The notes beneath the pieces are model-generated. The model saw only the letters and a program-made list of their open reading frames with translations. It searched no databases and was not told where the DNA came from. Both the position numbers and the translations under genes were made by a program. Of a DNA stretch of 64,000 bases, positions 20,574 to 29,246 are shown in pieces; positions within the stretch are counted from its first letter, which is position 1; each line of letters begins with the position of its first letter. Source of the stretch: Corynebacterium pseudotuberculosis. GTDB lineage: Bacteria > Actinomycetota > Actinomycetes > Mycobacteriales > Mycobacteriaceae. Location of the stretch: positions 1 through 64,000 of the forward strand of contig NZ_CP021251.1 in NCBI RefSeq assembly GCF_002155265.1, in the 5' to 3' direction.

Positions 20574-21186
20574 GAATTTCCCCTAACTCCAGCCCGCTCA
20601 TCTCTTTGCTCACTATCTCAACCGAGAAGCCTGCTTTAGGTTCTACTGTCTATAACACCGCAGAAGTGAATGGCAGAAAGATCAGTGGTAGCGTTACGTT
20701 CCCTAGCGCCGGTGGCCAGGGGGCGGGGAAGCAAAGGCGGGTTTACGATTGAAAAAATTGTTTCCGGGGAGCGTACCTCGAAACAATTTTCCTTTGCGTG
20801 GTCGTGCACGTCGCAAGGCAAAGAAATGAAGAATGGCACTATTAAACTCACAAACGGGGACGTGCATCATGAGAAACAGCTGGATAAAGATGCCTCGTGC
20901 GTGATTAAAGAGGAAGATGCTGATGCAGCGTCTGAGAAGAAGCATTCTTTGAAGTGGTCTGTAGACAGTGAGGAAAAAAGAAGGGGAGTCCGTAACCATA
21001 TCCATCAGGCAGCCTGAAGAACAGGCAGTTCAAGTAGTAGCAACGAATATTTATTGCCAGGGAGAACCAGAGGATCCGGAGATCCCTCCCGTGCCTCCTA
21101 CGACTACAACCACGTCGGTGCCGCCGTCGTCATCGCCAAGAACTACAGAACCCACGCGGGCACCGCGTAATCCTTTATCTTGGTGA
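20574..21186 (+). pseudogene. Remnant of a DUF5979-type surface protein, multiply frameshifted
   Basis: Pieces of one protein lie in three frames. EKPALGSTVYNTAEVNG is at about 20624-20674. GGFTIEKIVSGERTSKQFSF, with KEMKNGTIKLTNGD after it, is at about 20730-20970. The tail with VTISIRQPEEQAVQVVATN and a Pro/Thr/Ser-rich stretch ends at 21186. Together they match the DUF5979 beta-sandwich repeats found in corynebacterial wall-anchored proteins. One shift falls in a G-rich run near 20725 and another in the A run at about 20971. No LPXTG motif remains. The upstream 20343-20573 stretch has an open frame I cannot assign. Confidence 0.6.
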
Positions 21187-21291
21187 TAATCAGTGTGCAG
21201 ACGAGGAGCTAAATCTTCGTCTGGAAAGCTCTATTGCCCCGCTGAGTTAGAAGGTCGCCGATTTTAGTTCCAGAGGAAAGCGCATACGCTC

Positions 21292-21759
21292 ATGAGACTC
21301 TGCATTTATGGAAATGTAGATGATGACTTTTCTCTTCATGGTCGCCTTGGTAACGCTATCAGCGGCAGCACTCTACGGAGCCAAATATTCGAGCGATTCC
21401 AGAGGACGCGGGTGATTCTTGCTAATTGCCGCAGTGCTCTTTATCTTCACTGTCCTGCTAACTATAGGAAGCTTCAGCTTCTGGCTATAGCCGGTAGAAC
21501 TAGCCACGAATGCGCGTTCCCAACTGTACGGTTCGTGTTAGAGCTACCAGCTATAAAGAAACGTAAAGACTCACACCGCACCATCTCCCTCGACGATTCC
21601 GGCGACTACCGCAGACTCTCCGAAAGCTAGCAAGCCGAAGCTGACCGCTTGGACAACAAAGCCGGACACCTAACAAGCGAGATAGCCGTGCTGGTAAAGA
21701 TCCGTGCGGAAGTCGAGCGATATCCAGAGACACCAACACAAGAGATTAAGGATGCATGA
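21292..21759 (+). pseudogene. Broken membrane/coiled protein remnant
   Basis: From 21320 one frame encodes two hydrophobic segments (MMTFLFMVALVTLSAAALYG, then LLIAAVLFIFTVLLTIGSF) separated by an in-frame TGA at 21413. From about 21540 another frame encodes a hydrophilic helical tail containing QAEADRLDNKAGHL. That tail is interrupted by TAG at 21628 and ends at 21759. I read this as one decayed gene, perhaps a membrane-anchored coiled-coil protein; the family is not recognised. Confidence 0.4.
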
Positions 21760-21778
21760 GTGGTAAATCTGCGTAGCT

Positions 21779-21807
21779 GGAACTACCTCCGCGTACGCGG
21801 AGAAAAG
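21779..21807 (-). CRISPR. Orphan type I-E-like CRISPR repeat 1
   Basis: A 29-base unit with the inner palindrome CTCCGCGTACGCGGAG and, on the minus strand, the GGTAGTTCC end typical of type I-E repeats. It matches the unit at 22152-22180 in 27 of 29 positions. There is no second repeat at the normal 61-base spacing, so this is a solitary remnant, not an active array. Confidence 0.6.
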
Positions 21808-21938
21808 CGGCACGCAAAGCCGAAAGCTTATCCACGCCCGTCCCGAGCGCTGCCGCTAGCTGCTCATCGGTATGAAGATGCCGAGTGCGCATGATGTATC
21901 GAGGGCGCCGGCACGGACTCTGAATTGGGGTGCGAGAT

Positions 21939-22068
21939 TCATTTGTTTTCCTTCCAAGTCAGTAGTGCGAGTAGTGCGATAGGGACTAGCAGCAGCGGGG
22001 GGGGCGCCTACTGCGGTGACGATCAGTGCGCTGGTGAGGTATATGCCGTATTTGGTTGTTTTGCTCAT
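21939..22068 (-). pseudogene. Small two-helix membrane protein frameshifted in a poly-G tract
   Basis: The reading frame starts MSKTTKYGIYLTSALIVTA and then crosses a run of eight G on the plus strand (about 22007-22014). In the present frame it runs into unrelated sequence. With one base fewer it would continue LLLVPIALLALLTWKENK and stop at 21939, giving a 42-residue protein with two hydrophobic segments. Either it is dead or its expression switches by slippage in the G tract. It lies between the two orphan CRISPR repeats. Confidence 0.5.
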
Positions 22069-22106
22069 GGTGTTTTCTTTTTCTTTGGTAGTGTTTTGGG
22101 TAAGCC

Positions 22107-22144
22107 CCGCGGCGCTGGCTAATAGGGTTAGCCAGCGCCCGGGG
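22107..22144. terminator. GC-rich 12-bp inverted repeat
   Basis: GGCGCTGGCTAA (22111-22122) and TTAGCCAGCGCC (22128-22139) form a strong hairpin extended by CCCCG/GGGG. It has no clear T run on either side and could be a terminator remnant. Confidence 0.4.
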
Positions 22145-22151
22145 TCTCACT

Positions 22152-22180
22152 GGAACTACCTCAGCATACGCGGAGAAAAG
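22152..22180 (-). CRISPR. Orphan type I-E-like CRISPR repeat 2
   Basis: The second copy of the 29-base unit differs from the first at two positions (C to A, G to A) inside or near the palindrome arms. It ends about 20 bases before recognisable cas5e coding sequence, so the junction looks like recombination between a repeat and a cas gene. Confidence 0.6.
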
Positions 22181-22195
22181 GACGGGAAAACGGCC

Positions 22196-22589
22196 CAGTG
22201 CTAAGACAACTCGTTTAACTCCTGATGGACGCGGAATGACAAGCATTATCCAGCGTACCTACCTGGCAGAAGCTGAATTTATCGTCGAAGTAGCGTCAGA
22301 TACGCATGGTGAGCTGTTGCGTGATGCGCTACGCGCACCGAAGTTCAGCACCTATCTAGGGCGGAAGGCTTTCGCGCCAGCATTCCCGTTCTTTTTAGGC
22401 GCCACTGCGGACGTCGATGTGCTTCATCGCATCCCTGCTTGCGATCTTTCTGGCACTAAACGCGATACTGCGCGGGTTCAGATCCATCATCGCAGTGCTG
22501 GTCTGCAGACCTCTGCGGAGCATATTAATGTACCTGCGGTGCAGGAACGTTCTGATTGGTTAGAAAAGACAAAAGCGCTGTTTACATAG
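22196..22589 (+). pseudogene. cas5e: C-terminal fragment of type I-E Cas5 (CasD)
   Basis: The frame contains RTYLAEAEFIVEV followed by LRDALRAPKFSTYLGRKAFA, the well-known central block of Cas5e (YLADAxF ... LRxPxFxxYLGRKxxxP). Cas5e is a Cascade subunit that holds the 5' handle of crRNA. A full protein has about 220-250 residues; here only the last 130 or so remain, and the N-terminal RAMP half is missing. The longest ATG-started frame is 22236-22589 (117 residues). No other cas gene is nearby, so it is not functional. Confidence 0.7.
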
Positions 22590-22594
22590 CTCTT

Positions 22595-22632
22595 AAGTGG
22601 TCTCTCACAGAAGCATGAGGGACCACTTTTAT
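22595..22632 (+). terminator. Terminator after the cas5e remnant
   Basis: Stem AAGTGGTC.CTCA / TGAG.GACCACTT (22595-22607 and 22616-22628) with one T-G pair, followed by TTATATTATTT. Confidence 0.75.
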
Positions 22633-22663
22633 ATTATTTGTAGACTCCGACGGTGCTGGATGA

Positions 22664-23704
22664 TCATCTCCAGTGATCATGGCTGATAATGCGCTCGGGT
22701 ATAAAAGGAGACTCGGTCTTACTATTCAGATACCACTCCACCATTCTGCAGCCATGATCGTGGTTGATACCACGGTGTGCACTGAAAAGATTTGTAATAT
22801 CTGTGCTGATGGTCTCTCCCAACTGTGAATCGCGACGAGACAAAAATACGTTGTGGGCAACAATGTCGGATCCGGAAAAAGGAAAGAAGAGTTCTTCCTT
22901 TTTGATCAATTTTCTATACATGAAGCGGATTGTTCGTAACTCTTTATGCGTCCACTCCCATTCGTAATCGTCTATGCTGCAGTTATCTTTAGAAACATTG
23001 GTGCGATGTTTTAGCAGTTCTTTCCATCTGTCCTCCCACCTGGCGTAGCGAGCGAGCCACAACTTAGCCTGTTCGGACGTATAAACATTCTTAAGGGAAT
23101 CGGTTAGCTCTTTTATCTCTATAGCAGGCTGAGTTCGGGGTGTTTGTGAAGTTTTTTGATCAACGCTCTTTCTAATATGAGATAGGCATCGGCGTACTGG
23201 TATCCCCGGCCATATGGATTGGATTGTCTGAGCCGTTGATTGACTTCCGTCAATAACTGCGGCACTTGGCTGCGGGAAATGGTCATGCACCTGCATACAT
23301 GCGATTTTATTGTCTTTGTCTACCCATTTCCATCCCAGTACATGGGAGCTGTTATATGCCACGAGAAGGTGCTCTGGGCGGAAAGAAGCTCCTTTATCCA
23401 ATACCAATATGTACGCGTTGTCTAACATCTCTGGCTGTGGGACGGGAACCTGCCAGCACCAGGACATTGAACGACGCTGAGCTCGCGAAATATCGTTGTT
23501 ATAGCGCGAGGTGGGGCCTAAAAGCCACGTTATAAAATCCTTCATCTGTCTTTGATGCAGCGTCCCTGATCGCGTTGCTGTCGACGATGCTCCGCATCCC
23601 TTGCATCTGTACCGGGTCTTTCCTGTGGACGTTTTGCCGTTCTTTTTTAGGAGATTGCCGCAGACGTTGCAGTGATTCCGGTATGGATGTGAAGCCATAA
23701 TCAA
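22664..23704 (-). mobile_element. IS1249-type (IS256 group) transposase
   Basis: A 346-residue transposase. The N-terminus has a zinc ribbon (CNVCGNLLKKNGKTSTGKTRY, then CKGCG) followed by a helix-turn-helix region. The catalytic domain has a DDE-type motif beginning VIDGSQS and the conserved RRCLSHIRK block of IS1249/IS3503-like elements common in corynebacteria. The frame is intact. I could not find convincing terminal inverted repeats or target duplications. It sits between the CRISPR debris and pld and may have helped assemble the island. Confidence 0.8.
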
Positions 23705-24111
23705 TAATTAGCAGCTTTAAATCTGCTATGGATACCCTAAAAGTTACAATTTTGGACACATTTTTTGTCCTTTAAGTTCAAAAACCTTGAACGTATCTGA
23801 CGCATTTGAATACATATCATTCATATGTAATGCCTGATTGATAACGCCAACCTTTTAAATGGGGCTCCCCATCTCCTCTCTAGGGGATGGTTTTCTGTGT
23901 CAACTGTCAGCTTTCTGAAAATTATATGAGTTATAAACATATGCAATAACCCTTGATTTTATTGTTATTTAAGTTTCATAATGGGGATATAGCGCAGGGT
24001 GTTCACGCTGGTAAAGGGCTATTTTTGGGCACCTCTCCGTGGGAAATGTATCCGCAAATTATAGTGCGACATCCTTTTGTTGCTCTATTTATCGAAACTT
24101 GGTGATAAAAA
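23705..24111. other. AT-rich upstream region of pld
   Basis: This 407-base gene-free stretch is clearly richer in A and T than its surroundings. It holds a weak hairpin, CCATCTCC / GGGGATGG, followed by TTTTCTGT near 23866-23892, which looks like an old terminator. The pld promoter must lie in the last 200 bases; I cannot pick one -10 among several AT-rich candidates. A GGACA/TGTCC dyad near 23754 marks the edge next to the transposase gene. Confidence 0.5.
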
Positions 24112-25035
24112 ATGAGGGAGAAAGTTGTTTTATTCTTATCAATAATTATGGCGATCATGCTTCCGGTAGGGAATGCAGCTGCAGCGCCTGTTGTGCATAA
24201 CCCAGCTTCTACAGCAAATCGGCCAGTCTATGCGATTGCCCACCGCGTTTTAACCACTCAAGGCGTGGATGACGCAGTTGCGATCGGTGCGAATGCGTTA
24301 GAAATTGACTTCACTGCGTGGGGTCGTGGCTGGTGGGCAGATCATGATGGTATTCCTACTAGCGCAGGTGCTACTGCAGAGGAAATTTTTAAGCATATAG
24401 CTGATAAGCGTAAGCAGGGAGCAAATATTACTTTCACCTGGCTTGACATCAAGAATCCAGACTACTGCAGGGATGCTCGTAGTGTGTGCTCCATAAATGC
24501 GTTGCGTGATTTGGCACGTAAATATCTTGAGCCGGCAGGGGTTCGAGTTCTCTATGGGTTCTATAAGACAGTCGGCGGACCTGCCTGGAAGACAATCACC
24601 GCTGATCTTCGGGATGGCGAGGCGGTAGCTCTTAGCGGCCCGGCGCAGGACGTATTAAATGATTTTGCAAGGTCTGAAAATAAGATCCTTACTAAACAAA
24701 AAATCGCTGACTATGGTTACTACAACATTAACCAAGGGTTTGGTAACTGCTATGGAACCTGGAATCGGACTTGTGATCAACTCCGTAAGTCCAGCGAAGC
24801 TCGTGACCAAGGAAAACTCGGTAAAACTTTTGGGTGGACAATCGCTACAGGTCAGGACGCGCGAGTTAATGATCTTTTAGGAAAAGCCAACGTAGATGGA
24901 CTGATCTTTGGCTTTAAGATTACTCACTTCTACCGTCATGCAGACACCGAAAATTCTTTCAAAGCCATCAAGAGGTGGGTGGATAAGCACTCCGCTACTC
25001 ACCATCTGGCTACCGTAGCGGATAACCCGTGGTGA
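24112..25035 (+). CDS. pld: Phospholipase D exotoxin (sphingomyelinase type)
   Basis: The secreted toxin hydrolyses sphingomyelin and lysophosphatidylcholine in host membranes, aiding spread; it is the main virulence factor of the C. pseudotuberculosis/C. ulcerans group. The 307-residue precursor has a Sec signal of 24 residues ending NAAA. The single-domain TIM-barrel fold (related to spider SicTox) has His44 in AHRV (His20 of the mature enzyme) and His78 in ADHDG. The metal ligands Glu64 and Asp66 are in LEIDF. Length and key residues are complete, so it should be active. It is monocistronic, convergent with the fag genes. Confidence 0.98.
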   Translation: MREKVVLFLSIIMAIMLPVGNAAAAPVVHNPASTANRPVYAIAHRVLTTQGVDDAVAIGANALEIDFTAWGRGWWADHDGIPTSAGATAEEIFKHIADKRKQGANITFTWLDIKNPDYCRDARSVCSINALRDLARKYLEPAGVRVLYGFYKTVGGPAWKTITADLRDGEAVALSGPAQDVLNDFARSENKILTKQKIADYGYYNINQGFGNCYGTWNRTCDQLRKSSEARDQGKLGKTFGWTIATGQDARVNDLLGKANVDGLIFGFKITHFYRHADTENSFKAIKRWVDKHSATHHLATVADNPW

Positions 25036-25061
25036 GCTAGCAAATAAGTAGACATTTGACC

Positions 25062-25092
25062 GCTAGGGCCTCTCAGCGTAAGAGGCCCTAGC
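25062..25092. terminator. Shared terminator of pld and fagC
   Basis: Perfect 12-bp stem GCTAGGGCCTCT / AGAGGCCCTAGC with a 7-base loop between the convergent genes. Its right arm contains the fagC stop codon. Confidence 0.8.
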
Positions 25093-25954
25093 CCTGCATC
25101 ATAGCGACGTTTGGCACTGGTAATTCGGTTGGAATGACTACGAGTTGGTCGTCGATAAGCATGGTGCGAACCGTGATATTAAAAACTTCGGATATGAGTT
25201 CTGCGCTGATCACTTCCTGCGGGGAACCGGTAGCTACGATGCTGCCATTTTTCATAACAATCAGGTGGTCGGCGTAGCGGACAGCCTGTTGTAGATCGTG
25301 CAGTACCGCGACAACGGTGCGATTGAGCTGAGTTGTAAGAGATCGTGCTAACTCAAGAAGTTGGTACTGGTGGGCGATGTCTAGGAAGGTGGTGGGTTCG
25401 TCCAGAAGTACCGTAGGAGTATTTTGGGCTAGAACCATTGCAAGCCATACGCGCTGACGCTGTCCACCGGATAAATCGGTCACGCGTTTGTGAGTGAGTT
25501 CTTTAACACTGGCGGCATTGAGAGCAGCGTCGACGGCACGAGTATCTTCGGCGGTCCATTGATGTAACCAATTGTGATGAGGGAATCGTCCGCGGCGGAC
25601 GAGCTCTTCTACCGTGATATCGGCCGGAGTGATGGTGCTTTGGGGGAGAAGCGCAAGCTGTTTGGCTATCTCCTTGGTATGCAGGTGGGTGAGATTGTGC
25701 TGATTAAGATAAATCGACCCAGTGTCTGGGGCAAGAATACGGGCACAGCTTTTAAGCAGCGTTGACTTTCCACAACCATTAGGGCCGATGATAGCCGTGA
25801 ACTTCCCCGTGGGTATGTCAACACTAAGGTCGGTGCTTACAACATGCTTATCCCAGCTAAGGGTGACGTTTTCTGTGCGAAGGGCAGACGTATGATCCGT
25901 GGAAATGCCAGCTGTAGTGGGTAAATCTGTAGAGATAGTTTTAGGGGTATGCAC
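25088..25954 (-). CDS. fagC: Iron-siderophore ABC transporter ATP-binding protein FagC
   Basis: A 288-residue FepC-type ATPase with Walker A GPNGCGKST near residue 56, signature LSGGQRQR and Walker B VLLDEPTTFLD. It energises ferric-siderophore import through the FagA/FagB permease. The N-terminal 25 residues are a variable extension, so translation could also begin slightly later. It is third in the fagABC operon, 8 bases after fagB. Confidence 0.93.
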   Translation of the reverse strand: MHTPKTISTDLPTTAGISTDHTSALRTENVTLSWDKHVVSTDLSVDIPTGKFTAIIGPNGCGKSTLLKSCARILAPDTGSIYLNQHNLTHLHTKEIAKQLALLPQSTITPADITVEELVRRGRFPHHNWLHQWTAEDTRAVDAALNAASVKELTHKRVTDLSGGQRQRVWLAMVLAQNTPTVLLDEPTTFLDIAHQYQLLELARSLTTQLNRTVVAVLHDLQQAVRYADHLIVMKNGSIVATGSPQEVISAELISEVFNITVRTMLIDDQLVVIPTELPVPNVAMMQG

Positions 25955-25962
25955 AGGAATCC

Positions 25963-26952
25963 TTAGGCGCGTCGGGAAGCTGAGGCAATGAGAGATAGCA
26001 GGTAAATGCCACCAATAACTACAGTGACTAGCCCCACGGGGAGCTGAACGGGTGCGAATGCCCGCTGCGCAATGATATCTGCGACAAGGAGCAATGTTGC
26101 GCCCGTGAGTGCAGAGACTAATAGAGGCGTGCGAGGGCTGGCCGTGATGCGTTGAGCAATATGAGGGGAGGCCAATGCGATAAAAGAAATAGGTCCGGCG
26201 ATGGCAGTAGTGGTCGCAATGAGGAGGACTCCGACGATCAACAGGACAAACTTGCTGGGATTTACCGGGAGTCCAAGCGCCGTGGCGGTATCGTCGCCAA
26301 GATTGAGGATATCGATGCGTGAGCCCAGGAGCAGCGCCAGCGCCACGATGATGCCTAGTGCTATTACGGCGGGGGTGGCTGCGGCCCAGCGGATTCCGTT
26401 GAGAGTTCCGGCGCCCCAGCTAGCAGCAGATAATGCGGTATTGAGGTCGCCACGGGTAATAAGCCAGCGGTTAAACGCCGAGAGCATTGCGGAAACACCA
26501 AGGCCTACCAGGATGATGCGGAGGCCGTCGATACGCACTCGAACAGAGAATGCCATGACTGCGAGGGCCGTGGCCAGACCTCCGGCGAGAGCGCCGAAAG
26601 CGACGGAAGCAAAACTGGTCATGCCCGCCATCATGGTGAGAAGAACCCCGGTATAAGCACCCGTATTAAAGCCGATAATGTCCGGGGAGCCCAGCGGATT
26701 TCGGGTTAATGCCTGGAAGAGTGATCCTGCGATGCCTAAGGCAGCGCCTACAAAGAGGGCTGTGACGATTCTCGGGGCTCGCCAAGAAAATACGATGGTG
26801 TGAGCAAGGCTAGAATCATCGCCTTGAAAAACCGACCATACTTTGGCCGTGGTGATGCCCGCGCCGGGCAGTGAAACAGCCACCGCCGCGGAGATGGCCA
26901 GCAGCAGTGTCAGAATAAGTGCGGTATACAAGGAACGGCGATGAGTCATCAC
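25963..26952 (-). CDS. fagB: Iron-siderophore ABC transporter permease FagB
   Basis: A 329-residue FecCD-family membrane protein with about nine helices. The family motif is visible in VGAALGIAGSLFQALTRNPLGSPDIIGFNTGA and GPISFIALASPHIAQRI. It pairs with FagA to form the transmembrane channel for a ferric siderophore. Its start overlaps the fagA stop by 4 bases, so synthesis of the two permeases is coupled. Confidence 0.93.
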   Translation of the reverse strand: MMTHRRSLYTALILTLLLAISAAVAVSLPGAGITTAKVWSVFQGDDSSLAHTIVFSWRAPRIVTALFVGAALGIAGSLFQALTRNPLGSPDIIGFNTGAYTGVLLTMMAGMTSFASVAFGALAGGLATALAVMAFSVRVRIDGLRIILVGLGVSAMLSAFNRWLITRGDLNTALSAASWGAGTLNGIRWAAATPAVIALGIIVALALLLGSRIDILNLGDDTATALGLPVNPSKFVLLIVGVLLIATTTAIAGPISFIALASPHIAQRITASPRTPLLVSALTGATLLLVADIIAQRAFAPVQLPVGLVTVVIGGIYLLSLIASASRRA

Positions 26953-28016
26953 ATGTCTCCCTTCCTGCTTTGGGCATAAGCGATGAGAAATGGTGCGCCG
27001 ATAAAGGACACAACCACTCCGGCGGGAAATTCGCCGGGGACAATCAAACGCCCCACAATATCCGCTACCACGAGAACGAGCGGTCCAAGAAGCAGGGAAG
27101 TGATGAGGACACGAGGCAGATCAGGTCCCACAATCCAGCGGGCGACATGGGGAACCATAAGGCCGAGGAAGATAATGACTCCAGCTGCAGCGGTTGCACT
27201 GGCCGCAAGTATTACTACGGCAATAAAAGAAATGAAGCGGATGCGTGCCGTGGATGCGCCAATAGATGTAGCCATGGCATCACCCAAAGCAAGTGCGTTA
27301 AGTCCGTGAGCGCAAGCGATTGTGAGCACAATGCCGAAGGCAAGACCCACACCGGCGATTCCCAGAGGCATAAGCGTGCCGACGTCCACGCTTCCTACCA
27401 TCCAACTCTTTAAACGATCAAAGGCCTGCGGATTAACTAAGGAGAGCCCCTCGCCGATTCCTGAAAGGATTGCGCTCAGAGCCACACCAGATAAAACCAG
27501 CCGGACTGGGTCTGCTGTTGCTGATCGATGAGTACCCACCGAGTACACCACCGCTGCTGCACCACATGCTCCCAGGAGTGCTAGTGCTAAGAATGCCCAT
27601 GGTGAAGAAGCACCGAAAAGAGCGATGCCGACCACGATGGCAAAAGCAGCGCCCGAATTAATTCCCAGTGCGCCGGTGTCTGCTAACGGATTGCGAGTGA
27701 GGGCCTGAGAGAGCGTGCCAGCAAGACCAAGAGACATGCCGGCGACAATGGCTAGGAGGGTGCGCGGAACGCGTCGGTCCCACACAATGGTGGAAGACAC
27801 ATTAGTGGGATCTGGATGGAATAGAGCGTTAAGGATCTCAGGAAGGGGAATAAGCCTTGCGCCGATCATGACGCTGGCGATACTTCCTACGACAAGCAGT
27901 ACCGCTAACAGCAGCACTACGACAAGCAGTGAGCGGCGCGTTCGCTGTACGTTGGGCTGAGACTTCCGAAGGAAGCCACGGATCGGGCTAGGGTTGGATG
28001 AGGCGGTCGAAACCAT
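26949..28016 (-). CDS. fagA: Iron-siderophore ABC transporter permease FagA
   Basis: A 355-residue FecCD-family permease with a basic N-terminal tail and about nine helices. The signature GMSLGLAGTLSQALTRNPLA, followed by DTGALGINSGAA, is clear. It is the first gene of the minus-strand fag operon, divergent from fagD across 46 bases that contain a DtxR box. Expression should therefore rise when iron is scarce; fag genes of C. pseudotuberculosis are known to be iron-regulated and needed for full virulence. Confidence 0.93.
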   Translation of the reverse strand: MVSTASSNPSPIRGFLRKSQPNVQRTRRSLLVVVLLLAVLLVVGSIASVMIGARLIPLPEILNALFHPDPTNVSSTIVWDRRVPRTLLAIVAGMSLGLAGTLSQALTRNPLADTGALGINSGAAFAIVVGIALFGASSPWAFLALALLGACGAAAVVYSVGTHRSATADPVRLVLSGVALSAILSGIGEGLSLVNPQAFDRLKSWMVGSVDVGTLMPLGIAGVGLAFGIVLTIACAHGLNALALGDAMATSIGASTARIRFISFIAVVILAASATAAAGVIIFLGLMVPHVARWIVGPDLPRVLITSLLLGPLVLVVADIVGRLIVPGEFPAGVVVSFIGAPFLIAYAQSRKGDM

Positions 28017-28038
28017 TGTTCTATGTTAACTACATCAA

Positions 28039-28057
28039 TTAGTTTAGGCTAAACTGG
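28039..28057. promoter_or_regulatory. DtxR (iron repressor) box between fagA and fagD
   Basis: The 19-base sequence TTAGTTTAGGCTAAACTGG matches the corynebacterial DtxR consensus TTAGGTTAGSCTAACCTAA at 15-16 positions, including the central dyad TTTAGGCTAAA. It sits in the 46-base gap between the divergent starts, so one site can repress both units with Fe2+. Confidence 0.85.
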
Positions 28058-28062
28058 TCATT

Positions 28063-29115
28063 GTGAAAGACACTCAATCTCTGAATACATGGAGCCACCG
28101 CATTGCTGTGATGCTGGCTCTTTTCCTTTCAATTTCCCTCATCTTTTCATTGGCCGCATGCTCATCCGAAGAAAAACAATCCAAGGATGCTGGACAAGGT
28201 AATGCTGACGTAGCCACCGGTGGTGCACACTTCTCCACGGCTGATGCAGAAACTGCAAAGCTCGGTAGCGACGCAGCTCCAGGTGAGTTCCCTCGTACTG
28301 TTAAGCACGCTTTGGGTGAGACCGAGATCAAGGAACAGCCTAAACGTGTGGTTGTTTTGGATACCGGTGAACTAGATAGCGTCCTTTCCCTAGGTATCAC
28401 CCCTGTGGGAATGGTGACTACTAAGGGAGCAAACCCTGTCCCAAGTTATCTTGCAGACAAAGTAAAAGACGTTAAAAGCGTAGGAACGATCAACGAGATC
28501 AATGTAGAAGAGATTGCTGCTTTGCAGCCTGATCTGATCCTGGGCAGTAAACTGCGCGCAGACAAAATTTATGCTCAGCTCGCAGAAGTCGCACCAACTG
28601 TCTTCTCCATCCGTCCTGGATTCCCTTGGAAAGAAAACTTCCTTCTCATTGGCGATGCTCTAGGTAAAGAGAAAGAAGCAGAGGCAAAGCTGAACGAGTA
28701 CACCGAAAAGGTTGAGACCATCAAGGCCTCCGTGCCAGCAGATACCACGGTCTCCCTTCTTCGTTTCATGCCTAAGCGTATTCGCCTTTATGGCAACAAG
28801 TCTCTCCTCGGTGTAATTCTTAAAGACGCAGGCCTTGCCCGTCCGGAGAATCAGAACATTGATGAGCTGGCTACTGAAATCTCTCCTGAGACTATCGACC
28901 AGGCAGAGGGAAGCGTGATCTTCTACAGTAGCTACGGCAAGCCTGATGCGACCGGCCAAGATGCCATTGTCAATGGCGCTGCGTGGAAGAACCTTAACGC
29001 GGTGAAGAATGGTCAGGCGCATGAGGTTAATGACGACGTATGGTTCCTAGGCCTTGGGCCCACCGGTGCTATGCAGATCGTGGAAGAACTCAAAGAACTG
29101 CTCCCCAAGAAGTAG
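28063..29115 (+). CDS. fagD: Iron-siderophore-binding lipoprotein FagD
   Basis: A 350-residue substrate-binding lipoprotein starting with GTG. The signal (about residues 1-32) ends at lipobox LAAC, with Cys33 as the lipidation site, followed by a charged linker. The mature part is a class III (FhuD/BtuF-like) binding fold: KRVVVLDTGELDSVLSLGIT, EEIAALQPDLILGS, and a C-terminal helix IVEELKELLPKK. It delivers ferric siderophore to FagAB. It is divergent from fagABC, and the DtxR box lies 6 bases before its start. Confidence 0.94.
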   Translation: MKDTQSLNTWSHRIAVMLALFLSISLIFSLAACSSEEKQSKDAGQGNADVATGGAHFSTADAETAKLGSDAAPGEFPRTVKHALGETEIKEQPKRVVVLDTGELDSVLSLGITPVGMVTTKGANPVPSYLADKVKDVKSVGTINEINVEEIAALQPDLILGSKLRADKIYAQLAEVAPTVFSIRPGFPWKENFLLIGDALGKEKEAEAKLNEYTEKVETIKASVPADTTVSLLRFMPKRIRLYGNKSLLGVILKDAGLARPENQNIDELATEISPETIDQAEGSVIFYSSYGKPDATGQDAIVNGAAWKNLNAVKNGQAHEVNDDVWFLGLGPTGAMQIVEELKELLPKK

Positions 29116-29140
29116 CGGTTCAGATATCGCTAGCTAATTA

Positions 29141-29180
29141 AAGGAAGCCACAGAGTTCTCTCTGTGGCTTCCTTTATTAT
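29141..29180 (+). terminator. Terminator of fagD
   Basis: Perfect 15-bp stem AAGGAAGCCACAGAG / CTCTGTGGCTTCCTT with a 4-base loop, followed by TATTATT. It also marks the likely right edge of the inserted island, since crgA of the ancestral order comes next. Confidence 0.88.
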
Positions 29181-29246
29181 TCTGCGAGACTCAATGCATA
29201 GCACCGCGTAGACGAATCCGCGGTATGACTGAAGCTAAGGGGAGAA

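Noticed and set aside
20355-20639. A 94-codon frame before the DUF5979 remnant
   Set aside because: There is no family match and no ribosome site, and it overlaps the start of the remnant in another frame; it was not called as a gene.
21808-22151. Further CRISPR units between the two orphan repeats
   Set aside because: No additional copies were found and the distance is not a multiple of a normal repeat-spacer length, so there is no array.
26201-26656. Long plus-strand frames opposite fagA and fagB
   Set aside because: They are shadows of membrane-protein genes: rich in Arg, Thr and Pro and lacking any domain.
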